64,000 bases of DNA from Megalobrama amblycephala (taxonomy: Eukaryota > Chordata > Actinopteri > Cypriniformes > Xenocyprididae): positions 6,611,623-6,675,622 of the forward strand of contig NC_063053.1 of assembly GCF_018812025.1 (NCBI RefSeq), read 5' to 3'. The position numbers and the translations under genes were made by a program. The first letter of the stretch is position 1, and each line of letters begins with the position of its first letter. Below the pieces are notes generated by a model. The model had not been told where the DNA came from and did no database searches. It saw only the letters and a program-made list of their open reading frames with translations. Shown here in pieces: positions 1 through 11,994 of this stretch.

Positions 1-87
1 CAACTGGACTCCAGGCAGCAAAACATGGATTTGCAGTTATCATTTTGTGTCAATATGTTGAATTTTGAGGTAAAATCATATCTTATA

Positions 88-300
88 CAGTGGGTACAGA
101 AAGTATTCAGACCCCCTTCAATTTTTCACTCTTTGTTATATTGCAGCCATTTGCTAAAATCATTTAAGTTCATTTTTTTCCTCATTAATGTACACACAGC
201 ACCCCATATTTACAGAAAAACACAGAATTGTTGACATTTTTGCAGATTTATTAAAAAAGAAAAACTGAAATATCACATGGTCCTAAGTATTCAGACCCTT
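88..300 (+). repeat. Left terminal inverted repeat of the Tc1 element
   Basis: 213 bp that pair with 1489-1701 in inverted orientation. The outer CAGTGGGTAC and the inner CTAAGTATTCAGACCC sections are both mirrored on the right. Outer and inner ends share a TATTCAGACCC-like motif, consistent with the IR/DR layout (two transposase-binding repeats per end) of fish Tc1 elements. Confidence 0.93.
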
Positions 301-464
301 TGCTGTAATCTCATATATTTAACTCAGGTGCTGTCCATTTCTTCTGATCATCCTTGAGATGGTTCTACACCTTCATTTGAGTCCAGCTGTGTTTGATTAT
401 ACTGATTGGACTTGATTAGGAAAGCCACACACCTGTCTATATAAGAGCTTACAGCTCACAGTGC

Positions 465-1478
465 ATGTCAGAGCAAATGAGAATCATGAGGTCAAAGGAA
501 CTGCCTGAAGAGCTCAAAGACAGAATTGTGGCAAGGCACAGATCTGGCCAAGGTTACAGAAAAAATTATGCTGAACTTAAGGTTCCTAAGAGCACAGTGG
601 CCTCCATAATCCTTAAATGGAAGATGTTTGGGACGACCAGAACCCTTCCTAGAGCTGGCCGTCCGGCCAAACTGAGCTATCGGGGGAGAAGAGCCTTGGT
701 GAGAGAGGTAAAGAAGAACCCAAAGATCACTGTGGCTGAGCTCCAGAGATGCAGTCGGGAGATGGGAGAAAGTTGTAGAAAGTCAACCATCACTGCAGCC
801 CTCCACCAGTTGGGGCTTTATGGCAGAGTGGCCCGACGGAAGCCTCTCCTCAGTGCAAGACACATGAAAGCCTGCATGGAGTTTGCCAAGATGGTGAGAA
901 ATAAGATTCTCTGGTCTGATGGGACCAAGATAGAACTTTTTGGCCTTAATTCTAAGCGGTATGTGTGGAAAAAACCAGGCACTGCTCATCACCTGTCCAA
1001 TACAGCCCCAACAGTGAAGCATGGTGGTGGCAGCATCATGCTGTGGGGGTGTTTTTCAGCTGCAGGGACAGGATGACTGGTTGCAATTGAGGGAAAGATG
1101 AATGCGGCCAAGTACAGGGATATCCTGGACCAAAACCTTCTCCAGAGTGCTCAGGACCTCAGACTGGGCCGAAGGTTTACCTTCCAACAAGACAATGACC
1201 CTAAGCACACAGCTAAAATAATGAAGGAGTGGCTTCACAACAACTCCGTGACTGTTCTTGAATGGCCCAGCCAGAGCCCTGACTTAAACCCAATTGAGCA
1301 TCTCTGGAGAGACCTAAAAATGACTGTCCACCAACGTTTACCATCCAACCTGACAGAACTGGAGAGGATCTGCAAGGAGAAATGGCAGAGGATCCCCAAA
1401 TCCAGGTGTGAAAAACTTGTTGCATCTTTCCCAAAAAGACTCATGGCTGTTTCTACTAAAAATGGGTGTTTCTACTAA
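465..1478 (+). pseudogene. Tc1 transposase pseudogene with one internal stop
   Basis: The frame runs from ATG 465 to TAA 1476-1478, broken by one in-frame TGA at 1074-1076 (codon 204). It would encode a cut-and-paste transposase. The N-terminal part (about residues 10-125) looks like the paired-type double helix-turn-helix of Tc1 transposases with a GRPAKL linker near 65-70. The DD34E triad is complete: Asp152 (918-920, in LWSDGTK), Asp243 (1191-1193, in QQDNDPKHTA) and Glu278 (1296-1298, in NPIEHLW), with exactly 34 residues between the last two. The second ATG at 486 (MRSKEL) fits the usual start of the family better than 465. Other damage: the stretch before Asp152 is about 7 residues shorter than in Sleeping Beauty-type proteins, and the residue after Asp152 is Gly where Glu is usual. 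The stop is what a CpG transition of an arginine CGA codon would give. The gene is not functional as read. Confidence 0.93.
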
Positions 1479-1488
1479 ATACTGAGAA

Positions 1489-1701
1489 AAGGGTCTGAAT
1501 ACTTAGGACTATGTGATATTTCAGTTTTTCTTTTTTAATAAATCTGCAAAAATGTCAACAATTCTGTGTTTTTCTGTTAATATGGGGTGCTGTGTGTACA
1601 TTAATGAGGAAAAAAATGAACTTAAATGATTTTAGCAAATGGCTGCAATATAACAAAGAGTGAAAAATTTAAGGGGGTCTGAATACTTTCCGTACCCACT
1701 G
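1489..1701 (-). repeat. Right terminal inverted repeat of the Tc1 element
   Basis: Inverted partner of 88-300. It begins 10 bp after the transposase stop codon and ends CCCACTG next to TA. Confidence 0.93.
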
Positions 1702-1703
1702 TA

Positions 1704-2250
1704 TATTGTAATGTTATATTGTATTGACAACTCATCAATTGAATATTTATTTACCATCTTATATTCTGCATAATTGGATGTTTTTAAATAAACACTGACA
1801 AAAACTAAAGTTTTAGGACTGGCAATATACATAACATTGACAAAAGTGATCACCCAGATTTAGACCGACCTATATTGTATTTATATAAAGCATTCACAGG
1901 CATGTTTGCTTTATGTATTTCTCCAGCATTGAAATCAGGCATATATAAATGTCAGGAAACTCGATTCCTGGCTGCATGTCAATATCCATGGATTACTGGA
2001 TCTTTAGTAAGTTAAGGAACACTATCGAGTCCATAATAATTTGTTCTACTCGTGTTTTACTCGCATTTTCGCACTTTCCCTTATTAAATCCACTCTGTCC
2101 GGCTGAGGGGACGTGTTCTGGCGGGAATGTGTAATCAATGCATACCCTCTATTGAAAACACAAAGGGTATAGTTTACTTTGACCCATTTTAGCTTCTATA
2201 ATATAATGCAATAAGTAATTCAAAAGACAATAATCAACACATTTTCATGA
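1704..2250. other. Unique-looking AT-rich non-coding stretch
   Basis: No open frame of note, no terminal inverted repeats and no tandem array seen. Confidence 0.5.
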
Positions 2251-2254
2251 TTAA

Positions 2255-3165
2255 AGCTACACAATGTAATTTTTGGCCAATTAGCAGTTGAAGCGTAGAA
2301 CTACAAGTTTTTGGTAATTAGCTGTGCTTTGGCTTCGCTATTCTGTGCGGATGAATCTGATGACTTGAGGTGCACCAGTGAGCTCATGGTTACAGGTAAA
2401 TTGATGGTCCCCAAACAAACAGACTATAAGTAACTTTGCAAGTACATGTCAACTTATTCAACTTATTCTACTAACCCTAACCCTATCCATAAAAGTCTAC
2501 TAATACTCAACTAATACTGCGTTACAGATAGTAAACAGAATGTCTAAAGGGGACTATCAAAATAAAGTGTAACCAATGACTTATGAGCAGGTTTATGTCG
2601 CTGTTGTTTTGACTTTTTGAAAATAACATTACAAATGCTTGAATTAATGATTGCCATTCATATCAGATAAGGTAAAATGGTAGAAACTATAACTTTGCTA
2701 GTAGGCTTTTAACTTGGCTAGTAGCATTAACTGGTTTAGAAACTGGTATCATAACCAACATAAACATTGTTTTGTGAAACCAGTCAATGCCAAATGTGAT
2801 GCCATGCAAAATAAATGTATTTCTGAAAAGCCAAGCCATATTTGTATTTCATTACAAGCATCATTGCTTTCCTTTTTTACTTGCAAACTCTTTACACTTC
2901 AAGCTACTACGACACTTTTCACCGCATATAGTAGTAGCCTACCCTTTATTTACAGATATGACACAAACATGCAGAGAGGAATGACAGAAACTTGTTGTTT
3001 CCCACAAAATTTGTCCCAACAGCTCTTAAATATAAATTATAGTTATATAGACTTAGTGTAGTAATTTAGGGTAAGGCAAAAACACAGTTTGAAAGATGGT
3101 TTTATGATACTCGCTAATTATTTAAATAGTTCATTTCAAACAAAATAAAGTTACTCAGTGTAGCT
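2255..3165. mobile_element. Non-autonomous TTAA-flanked DNA element
   Basis: The termini AGCTACACAATGTAA and TTACTCAGTGTAGCT are inverted and each is flanked by TTAA (2251-2254 and 3166-3169). TTAA targets are used by Kolobok and piggyBac superfamilies. No transposase is present. Around 2396-2575 there is a short AT-rich segment with CTAACCCTAACCC that looks like a separate older insertion. Open frames inside (for example around 2714-3061) show no family likeness. Confidence 0.72.
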
Positions 3166-3169
3166 TTAA

Positions 3170-4919
3170 TGGTCATCCGCTTCCATTAAGTTGGTCTACC
3201 CTTTAAAGAATAAAAATAACAATTCCTTTGGAACATCACATTTCCAAATTACTACAGTAGCGCAGATATTTTATCCATGTACCACAGCTTACTCCAGGCT
3301 TACTTCTGCTCTGCAATATAAGGTGGCTTTAAAGTTTTCTCAGCCAATGAAATGGCTTTGAGGAAGGGTGATACATTGCGTGACACAGGTCTTATTGAGA
3401 ACGCTAATTCGCATTAGCTCGACCAACCTGAATTTTTGATTTAAAAAATCAAAATGTATGATACAATTTTGTCCGATTTTATTGGTGATTTGAAATGTTA
3501 TTGAAACGTAATCTTGAAAGACAGTTTGGGATATTTCATACTTGACCTTATTCAAGTACATAGAAAATAGCCGCCTGAGGGTGTTTCAAAGATGGCCGCC
3601 GAGTGAACTTTTGCTTACGGTCATGTTATAGTGTGGGCTTTGTAATGATATTTCACAGCATGGAGCAGTTGGTGGGATTGTGGGGCGAGGTGAAAAAGAT
3701 AGGATTCACCTAGAAATGATCCCACAGGGGCAACCTGGGATGAATTACTGAACACAAGGCACAGCAGAAGTGCCCTATATAATGAGGGTGAATAACGTAA
3801 TGTCTGACCGAGTGAAGAAACGATAGAGAGAGAGAAACTGAGGGTGGGGTGTTCCAAGCTCACTAACAGTGACAAGAAAATAGAGCATTTACCCCTGAAT
3901 TTTCCACCCACTCCCATGCTTTAAATACTAGGAGGACAAAACTCATGCTGTTGAACAAGTGCTTGTTCCATTTACACATCTGTCTTTAACCAGCCCACCA
4001 TTTGATAGAGTTAGTAGTTAGTAGAGTAGCATTAAAGAGCTGTTTGTCTGATGGAGTCATTATAACTGTATTCTTCATCAGAATGTTCTTTTCCCGCTGT
4101 GGAATGTACAGTCAAACGCTGCATGAAGTGTGCAGAGAAACAGAGCTGTGAGTGTGCTGTGTTTGGGAAGCTATTTAAAATTGTTCCTTGTCAAGCTACA
4201 AGCTCACAATGTAATGTATTTACAGTAATTAGAAGCTACTAAGAGTATCTATAGATATACATTAAATCTGCTAAAATAATAATGATCAATACCTGTTTAA
4301 ATAGGGCACAGTGGGAAGGAAAATACTTTTTGCTATAATGGCTTTACCTCAGTGTGCTAAACTTGATATACTTTTTTCCACATTTATGTGATGCAAGTTA
4401 AAGTGATTTTTATGTCAAGTACAAAGAGTGCAGCATGCTGTACAATCTACTCCACAGGGAGAGTTGTAAAGTAACATTATGTGAGGTGGGTTGAAAAACT
4501 AATAGAAAACATGGACATCAGTTTAAAGTTTCAATAATAGAAGTAGCAATAGACCTTTACTTACATATTGTGATATACACCTGGACTGAAATGGATTATC
4601 AAAAAAAATGTAGGGCAGGGACTTGGTTCTAGCTATCAGTTTCAGGATGGAGGCAGATCTGGATGTAAGGTCGAGTTTGAATTTAAGATAGAGGCAGGGT
4701 TTAAGCAGACTTAAAGACTGGAGAAGTCTGGCATTCATCAACACAGAAAAAGTCTGTCTTTTCGACTGTAGATCAAGTTGACATTTTGATGAAAAACTAC
4801 AAGCTCAAAAAAAAAAAAAAAAAAAATCAAATGAAACATGCACTGATGAATTGCTCACAATAAGATCAATGTGATGCATTTAGAAATGATGAAGGGTGAA
4901 TTTCCATTTCATGCTGACT
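3170..4919. other. Non-coding stretch, no recognised element
   Basis: 1.75 kb with no convincing gene. It ends with a poly-A run at 4807-4826. Part of 3180-3620 may be old repeat, but I could not define ends. Confidence 0.4.
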
Positions 4920-5155
4920 TTAAAGGGTGAGTTGACCTAAAAAATGTCATTCCAAACCCGTAAGACTTCCGTTCATCTTTGGAACACAAATGAAGATCTT
5001 TCTGATGAATTCTGAGAGCTTTCTGTCCCTCCATTGGGAGCAATGCAACTACCACAAGGTCCAGAAAGGTAGTAAAGAAATCATTAAAGTACCCCAAAGT
5101 GACTCCAGTGGTTTTACCTTAATTTTATGAAGTGACACGAGTGCTTTGTTTGCAA

Positions 5156-5157
5156 AA

Positions 5158-5214
<57 letters not shown>
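5156..5214. repeat. (AAAT)n followed by (TA)n microsatellite
   Basis: About eight AAAT copies run directly into about thirteen TA copies and a T run. Confidence 0.9.
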
Positions 5215-5229
<15 letters not shown>

Positions 5230-5268
5230 ATATGCACATTTTATATATATATAAGTTTTATATATATA

Positions 5269-6202
5269 CAGTACAGTCCAAAAGTTTGGAACCACTAAGA
5301 TTTTTAATGTTTTTAAAAGAACTTTTGTCTGCTCACCAAGGCTACATTTATTTAATTAAAAATACAGTAAAAAACAGTAATATTGTGAAATATTATTACA
5401 ATTTAAAATAACTGTGTACTATTTAAATATATTTGACAAAGTAATTTATTCCTGTGATGGCAAAGCTGAATTTTCAGCATCGTTACTCCAGTCTTCAGTG
5501 TCACATGATCCTTCAGAAATCATTCTAATATGCTGATTTGCTGCTCAATAAACATTTATGATTATTTTCAATGTTGAAAACAGTTGTGTACTTTTTTTTT
5601 TCAGGATTCCTTGATGAATAGAAAGTTCAAAAGAACAGCATTTATCTGAAATACAAAGCTTCTGTAGCATTATACACTACCGTTCAAAAGTTTGGGGTCA
5701 GTAAGAATTTGTATTTTTATTTTTTTGAAAAGAAATTAAAGAAATTAATACTTTTATTCAGCAAGGATGCATTAAATCAATCAAAAGTGGCAGTAAAGAC
5801 ATTTATAATGTTACAAAAGATTAGATTTCAGATAAACACTGTTCTTTTGAACTTTCTATTCATCAAATAATCCTGAAAAAAAATATTGTACACAAATATT
5901 TTGTACAATTGTACACATTAAATGTTTCTTGAGCAGTAGATCAGCATATTAGAATGATTTCTGAAGGATCATGTGACACTGAAGACTGGAGTAATGATGC
6001 TGAAAATTCAGCTTTGCATCACAGGAATAAATTACTTTGTTAAATATATTCAAATAGAAAACAGTTATTTTAAATTGTAATAATATTTCACAATATTACT
6101 GTTTTACTGTATTTTTAATTAAATAAATGTAGCCTTGGTGAGCAGACGAAACTTCTTTTAAAAACATTAAAAATCTTAGTGGTTCCAAACTTTTGGACTG
6201 TA

Positions 6203-6205
<3 letters not shown>
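5269..6205. mobile_element. Nested fold-back MITE with CAGTACAGTCCAAAAG ends
   Basis: The ends CAGTACAGTCCAAAAG and CTTTTGGACTGTACTG are inverted, next to TA on each side. The arms (5269-5640 and about 5815-6205) match inversely over some 370 bp, including the CTTCAGTGTCACATGATCC section. From 5675 (CACTACCGTTCAAAAG) the centre contains the start of another, related family, so this is itself composite. TA target suggests a Tc1/mariner-type MITE, but the flanks are AT microsatellite so the duplication is uncertain. Confidence 0.78.

Positions 6206-6267
<62 letters not shown>
6206..6267. repeat. (AT)n microsatellite
   Basis: About 30 uninterrupted AT units at the right edge of the nested MITE. 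Confidence 0.93.
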
Positions 6268-6269
<2 letters not shown>

Positions 6270-6701
6270 ATAAATATGTTAGTATAATTTAACACTTTTT
6301 TTTAAAGAAAATATTGACCTGAAATCCATGACGCATGCATGTTGTGTTGACTCAAGAGCGGAAGTTGTTCCGTGAATGTGCTTTGGATTATATTATTTTG
6401 TAAATAAAATGGTAAATTATGTTTATTTGTGCAAACAAAGCACTCATGTCGCTTCATAAAATTGAGATTAAACCACTAGAGTCACTTTGGAATACTTTAA
6501 TGATTTCTTTACTAACTTTTTGGACCTTCAATGTGGTAGTTGCATTGCTTCCAAAAGAGGGACAGAACGCTCTCAGATTTAATAAAAAATAAAACTTTAT
6601 CTTCATTTGTGCAGAGGAACGAAGGTCTTATGGGTTTGGAATGACACGAGGGTGAGTAATTAATGACAAAATTTTCATTTTTGGGTGAACTAACCGTTTA
6701 A

Positions 6702-8249
6702 CAGTAAAAATGTATGTGGAATTTTAATTTAATCAATCAATTAACCAAATAATTAATAAATAAATAAATAAATAAATAAATAACATTTTGTCAAATATAC
6801 CAACCACTATCTACCCCTTTCCCAACTCACTCCATTTAAGTATTCTACACATTTTATCATTCAAAAGGATTAAATGGTAAAAAGGGTTATCAGTTCTGTC
6901 ATTTAAAATCCATAAACCTGATCGCAAATCAAATGATAACCCAGAGTGAAATGTTGATTTTTCTACCTTTTCTTCCTGTAAACCGTTAATAATAGTACAC
7001 AGAGTATAATAATGTCAACAGTCACCCAAGGAGGATGGTGGTCATGAATAAGTGTGTCATTTTTGGTATTTGTTCATGTAGCCTACTGTACATACGCTGT
7101 CTAAATTAATTAATTCACTGGAATGAATTAGACTTTCAGCCGCTACAAATGAGAGAGAGGGTATTTATGAAGGCTCAGCAGTAAAACTGCTTACACAAAT
7201 AATGTGACGTTATAAACAGCACTGTAGCATTTTGACATGCTATACCACTACTTCTTACTGTTTTCTTACTGTAACACAATTTTGAAAACAGCTACTTTCA
7301 CACTACTGAAGAATAGTTAAGATAGTAGCATCTCTACTTTCAAAAGTGGTGTGAGAAAGACATGACCTTTGGTTTCAGTAGGGAGAATCCGCACGGAGAA
7401 CCACTATTTCTGACGTTTTAAGAGAAAATGACGTTGTCCCATGACAGTACTTGGGTTGTAAAATAAAAGTAATCTGTAAGTGCAGAAAAACGATGGTGAA
7501 AAATTAGACGGTCCTGTGGCTACATCACAGACTGTTCATTTTCGCATGGCACAGTCAAAACCTCAAACCAACCGCGGACTTATGCCATGCTTCTGTTGCA
7601 TCTGCTGCCCCTCGGCACTGCAGCGGTTAGATAAATGTGTTAGTGAAGTTCCTGCGGCAGTAATGCCAGCCTCCAGCGTCTGGCACAGGATATCAGATGT
7701 GACATGATGCATAGACAGCAAATGCAAGGAAGAAAAAAACGAGATGAGTGAGTCTTCTATGGACCATGAAGGGCATAAACAGGAGAAGCGAGAGGTACAT
7801 GTAACAGTGAACTATGATGACAAGATGAGACAATTCAGCCTCATGTTCTTGGCAAAACAAAACATCTAAACAGCGCTCTGAGATTTGCTCTTAAGACCGT
7901 TAGCTTATGTTTAAGAGTGCTTACAGAAAACAGAAGGCTTAACAGACTTTTGGGAGATCTTTTAAAGCCCCCTACAGCACAAAACATCCAGTCCACTCAT
8001 CAGACTTTAGGAAAAACTGCTTACACGGTCTGCTCATCGTGAGGTACTGATGAAACACACAGACAGGAGAATGGCAAGGGCCTGCCTACGGGTAAATGCG
8101 TAGGTAAACCGAGGCTGTAGTCTTACCACGGTGAAGATGGCGCAACATGGTGCAAGAACATTATGGTTTCTTTTAGGAATCAGCATATTCTCCTTAAGGA
8201 TATGATTGGGACTACTAATATACAGGGGACACTGGGGACTACTAATATA
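6702..8249. other. Unique-looking stretch with an AAAT microsatellite
   Basis: An (AAAT)n tract lies at about 6754-6784. A 75-codon open frame at 7480-7707 has no recognisable domain and no splice context that I trust. No other element seen. Confidence 0.45.
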
Positions 8250-8420
8250 CACTACCTTTCAAAAAATTGGGAACAGTTAATTTAAAAAAAAAAAAAAAAA
8301 AGTTCATTCTGCTCACCAAAACTGCATTTGTTTGATCCAAAATATGGTAATTTTATGAAATATTAGTACAACTTATGAACAACTATTTACTACATTTTTT
8401 ATTTGAAATATAATCTTTTT
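8250..8420 (+). repeat. Truncated fragment of the CACTACC...GTTC fold-back family
   Basis: Starts CACTACCTTTCAAAAAATTG and continues with a diverged copy of the CTGCTCACCAAAACTGCATT section seen at 5330-5360 and 45655-45675. Only one arm is present. Confidence 0.65.
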
Positions 8421-8769
8421 TATGACATTATAAATGAACTGTATCTAGCTTTGGCACTATTTTAAATACATGTAAGTGGTGAATTTTCAAAACTCTTGGT
8501 ACTAATCTGTCAACAGATCAATAAGCATAACTAATTGTCACGTACTGGCTTGACTTGATAAATCCAAAACTAAATGCTTGACGCAGATGAACAATGAAAT
8601 CACATTTAATACACTGTTTTGGAATAATACAAAAACACCAGCAAGAAATGTTAACACAAGACAATCAGCAGACGATGACTGAGGGTTTAAATGCACAAAG
8701 GTAATTAAAAGGTTAAATGAAGGACAGGTGTTGGTGATTAGTTGACATGGTAACAAACAAGATTATCAA

Positions 8770-9715
8770 TGCGTAACCGTTCCTACTCAACCCACTCCAA
8801 GCGGGATTTGAACCGGCGTCTCTGGCATTGGAGGCGGGCATAGGGGAGTGAGGTTTACACACACACGCTCTTACTAGCTTGCTTCCATTACACTCATCCC
8901 CCAAACCTCACTACCATCTGGGTCACGGCACCAAATGTAACCGGTCCTACTTGACTCACTACTCAAGCGGGTTTTAAACCAGAGTCTCCGGCATGTGAGG
9001 TAGGAGCCCCAACAAGGACTTTAAAGATCACAGTTTCTAGTATGCCTCTTGAGGCCAGGGGAGTAGCTGTAGTTTACATGTACAGCTCTTACTAGCTTGC
9101 TTCCGTTACAGTCAACCCCCTAAACCTCACTCCCATCTGGGTCACGGCACCAAATGTAACCGGTCCTACTTGACTCACTACTCAAGCAGGTTCTGAACCA
9201 GAGTCTCCGGCATGTGAGGTAGGAGCCCCAACAAGGACTTTAAAGATCACAGTTTCTAGTACACCTCTTGAGGCCAGGGGAGTAGCTGTAGTTTACACGT
9301 ACAGCTCTTACTAGCTTGCTTCCATTACAGTTAGCCCCCTAAACCTCACTCCCATCTGGGTCACGGCACCAAATGTAACTATTCCTACATGACCCACTCC
9401 AAGCAGGATTCGAACCGGTGTCTCCTGCATAGGGGACGTGTGCACTAACAAGGACACTAAAGACTGCAGTCTCTAGTGTGCCTCTTGAAGCCAGGGGAGC
9501 GAGGTTTACATGCACAGTTCTTACTAACTTGCTTCTGTTACAGTCAGCCCCCTAAACCTCACTCTCATCCGGGTCATGGCACCAAATGTAACCGGTCCTA
9601 TTCGACCCACTCCAAGAGGGATTCGAACCGGCATGGGAGGTGGGTGTGCTAACAAGGACTCTAAAGACCACAGTCTCTAGTATGCCTCTTGAGGCCAGGA
9701 GAGTGAGGTACCATT
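8770..9715 (-). repeat. tRNA-like tandem repeat, about 219-bp unit
   Basis: The marker GTAAC recurs with its last base at 8777, 8941, 9160, 9379 and 9592, giving units of 164 (shortened), 219, 219 and 213 bp plus a partial unit. On the minus strand each unit carries a GGTTCGAATCC-type sequence (for example near 9405-9415 and 9618-9628), the B box of tRNA-derived Pol III promoters, preceded by a CCTTGTTAGC-like stretch that may be a worn A box. It looks like a tRNA-derived SINE amplified in tandem. No cloverleaf tRNA gene is claimed. Confidence 0.75.
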
Positions 9716-9722
9716 ACATATG

Positions 9723-10455
9723 GGCTGCATCCAAAATTACATAATTCCCCACTATATAGTAGGCAAAAAACAGTATGTGACAAAAGAAGTATGTCCGAAT
9801 TCACAGTACTCATAAAAGAGTAGGCAAAAAGTACCCGGATGACCTACTACTTCTGGCAAGATTCTGAAGTGTGCATATGATGGACACTTTAGTATCCCAT
9901 GAGGCCACGGGAGAGGATTTGTGAATGGCAGTGAAACGACATAATTGACGCTGGTAAGTTACATGATAATGACAGCATGGCGGATGTAGTACATCTGAAG
10001 TACATTCATACTACACACATATAGAACATACTTTTTCGCAGTCGTGAAGAAATTACTTATTCAAAATAATTACCTATTCAAGAGAGTATAGTTGTGTCCC
10101 AAATGATGCACTATACACTACACCCTTATACACTATGTACTTGTGCACTATGCACTCATCCATGTAGTGCGTGAATTATATAAGGTTATTTTGTCATTTA
10201 ACAATGGAGTCCGATCCTCCCTTCCCCTCCACTACATAATTAAAGCTGCGACAGTCGAGTGCATGAAGTGTCCAACATTCCACACTTCGTTTTTTCCGTT
10301 AATTTAGTGCATCATCCGGGTATTTAAAGTGTACTTTTTCTTTTTGGAATTTTCTGTGTGAACGCACTACTCACACTATTTATACTTAAAAACGCCATAG
10401 AATAGTGCATAAGTACGCAAATTGGGACGCACCTTATGTGATTTTGGACACAGCC
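9723..10455. mobile_element. MITE with GGCTG...CAGCC ends
   Basis: The left end GGCTGCATCCAAAATTACAT pairs inversely with the right end ATGTGATTTTGGACACAGCC. Internal sequence (TAGGCAAAAAGTACCCGGATG, a PIF/Harbinger-like fish MITE style) is also seen in the unit at 36409-38270. A second element is nested inside at about 10092-10433. Confidence 0.62.
10092..10433. mobile_element. Nested MITE with TGTCCCAAAT / ATTGGGACGCA ends
   Basis: TTGTGTCCCAAATGATGCAC at the left and GTACGCAAATTGGGACGCAC at the right are inverted to each other. Repeated ACTATACAC / TAGTGCATAAG motifs fill the arms. No coding content. Confidence 0.6.
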
Positions 10456-10589
10456 ATGGTAACTAACAAGATGGCAATAGAAACAAGGAAACAGGAACTA
10501 AACCACAGAAAGAGAACACAGGCGCAACAAGATAACAGAATGTCAAAATAATAGTCCATGAAACAGAAACAGGGAATCGTGACACTAAT

Positions 10590-11994
10590 AAGTGTTTCAT
10601 ATATACATAACTTACATTAAAAGTAAATGCCTTTCATTATGCAGTTAACTTGGCAAAATTGGCATCAATTCTTATTTTAGTAAACTATTTAATTCAAATA
10701 ATTGTAATGGTTAATCAACAAAGCATTTAATATACCAACATATATTGATTATTTACTGTATACTGATGAAAATTATCTAAATTACATGTTCATAAAGGAA
10801 CATAATGAATTCTAATGACACTATTGCCAATTTATCTCATAGAGTAACACAGTTGTTTACCATATCCATTCAAAGTGTGTGTATATAAAAGCATTGACGT
10901 ACAACACCGAGCAGCATAGACCACAAGTGAGGAGTAATGACCACAAGAGGCCCATCAGAGAGGTCAAGAGGCTGACATGGCTCCTGTCACAGAGGTGGGC
11001 ATCAGGGGCAGGGAACTGCTGTATCAATTGAATCAGGTTACAGCATGCTCTGTGATAAACAGACGGCTCACTAAATCACAGCAACTCGTGTAATCTGAAA
11101 AGGTCAACTACTGTATCAATTAAGGGAACATTTTGTCAAGAAAATCAGTACTAAAAGTAAATGGCATTACAATTGTTTCACTGTGTTTTCAGTATGATTT
11201 ACAGCAGGGGTTCCCAAACACATTCCTGAGCCTCCCCAACACTGCATGTTTTCCATGTCTCCTTAATAAAACACACCTGATTCAGATCATTAGCTCATTA
11301 GTCGAGACTCCAAGACCTGAAATGGGTGTGTCAGACAAAGGAGACTTGCACCTCATTAAACCTCATGATTGTGTCATGAAATCATTGATGTTATAACAAA
11401 TAAATCATAGGGACTATAGACTTCATGTTAATTTGATTTGGTATTGTAAATGTATTTCTTAATATGATGCCTGTATCTTAAATTACAGTAATGTAACATT
11501 TACCATTCAGCACCTCTAAGGGTGATTTGAAACAAGTCTCTTGCATTGTTTGCTACTGAAGTAAATGAAGATTAAAATGATTAAACAGAAAGATAATTGT
11601 GTTGTGTTTTGCTGATTAAATCAGATGTTCTCATTATGTTTTGAAACAATGGTTGCGTGAAAGGAAACATTTACAACCCTAATGAAAGCACAATAGCAGG
11701 TTTTAAATAACTGTGTTACAATAATTGAATTTCACACTTTCTTGTGAAAACACAACCATAGCAATTACAAAAGATAGTTTTCAGTTCGATCATAACATTT
11801 TATTTCATATTTGATGTTGCCCTTGACCTCACAGCCATGAAACGAAAATGTTGTTGTTAGAATGTATTATTCACGATAACTTTAGTTCAAACCAGAGAGA
11901 AATTAGATATTAATTTGAGTTCATATTCATAAAATGGAGAAAAAATATTGCATTTTTCCAACTCAGAATTTTTTTTTGTCAACACACCCCTTTT
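10590..11994. other. Unique-looking non-coding stretch
   Basis: AT-rich. An 87-codon frame at 11133-11396 resembles no family; the part near 11205-11350 (GGGGTTCCCAAACACATTCC...) reads like an old interspersed repeat. Nothing else supported. Confidence 0.4.

Larger units (their letters stand above)
88..1701 (+). mobile_element. Tc1/mariner-family DNA transposon, full length, inactive
   Basis: A 1614-bp element starts CAGTGGGTACAGAAAG and ends in the inverted form, with a TA dinucleotide on each side (86-87 and 1702-1703), the target duplication expected for Tc1/mariner. The terminal inverted repeats are 213 bp each (88-300 and 1489-1701) and differ at only a few positions. The element encloses one transposase pseudogene read in the same direction. 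Size, long inverted repeats and TA target are all usual for fish Tc1 elements. Both ends and both TAs are intact, so it could still be bound by a related transposase supplied elsewhere (inference). Confidence 0.96.
4924..6697. mobile_element. Composite fold-back element (AGTTCACCC family)
   Basis: The left arm (4924-5150, start AGGGTGAGTTGACC) and right arm (6425-6697, end GGTGAACTAACCGT) are long inverted copies of each other, flanked by TTAA at 4920-4923 and 6698-6701. The arms share the GACTTCCGTTCATCTTTGG-type and GAAATCATTAAAGT-type sections in inverted order. The centre holds AAAT and AT microsatellites and a second fold-back element (5269-6205). This is a very common non-autonomous repeat type in cyprinids. 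It could extrude a long hairpin. Confidence 0.8.
8536..10584 (-). mobile_element. Solo LTR of an LTR retrotransposon, interrupted by later insertions
   Basis: The unit begins TGTCACG and ends CGTGACA, so it has TG...CA ends on either strand, and is flanked by the same pentamer CTAAT (8531-8535 and 10585-10589), a 5-bp target duplication typical of LTR elements. On the minus strand an ATTAAA polyadenylation-like signal lies near the 3 prime end, which sets the orientation. LTR sequence proper is about 8536-8763 and 10456-10584. Between them sit a tRNA-like tandem array and nested MITEs. No gag or pol coding is seen, so this is most likely a recombined solo LTR. Confidence 0.72.

Noticed and set aside
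783..1444. Minus-strand frames over the transposase
   Set aside because: Shadows of the Tc1 transposase reading frame.
2471..2486. Telomere-like CTAACCCTAACCC
   Set aside because: Only two repeats, inside an AT-rich transposon remnant.
8770..9715. CRISPR-like impression of regular repeats
   Set aside because: Units are 213-219 bp with no short repeat/spacer alternation, and the context is a fish genome.
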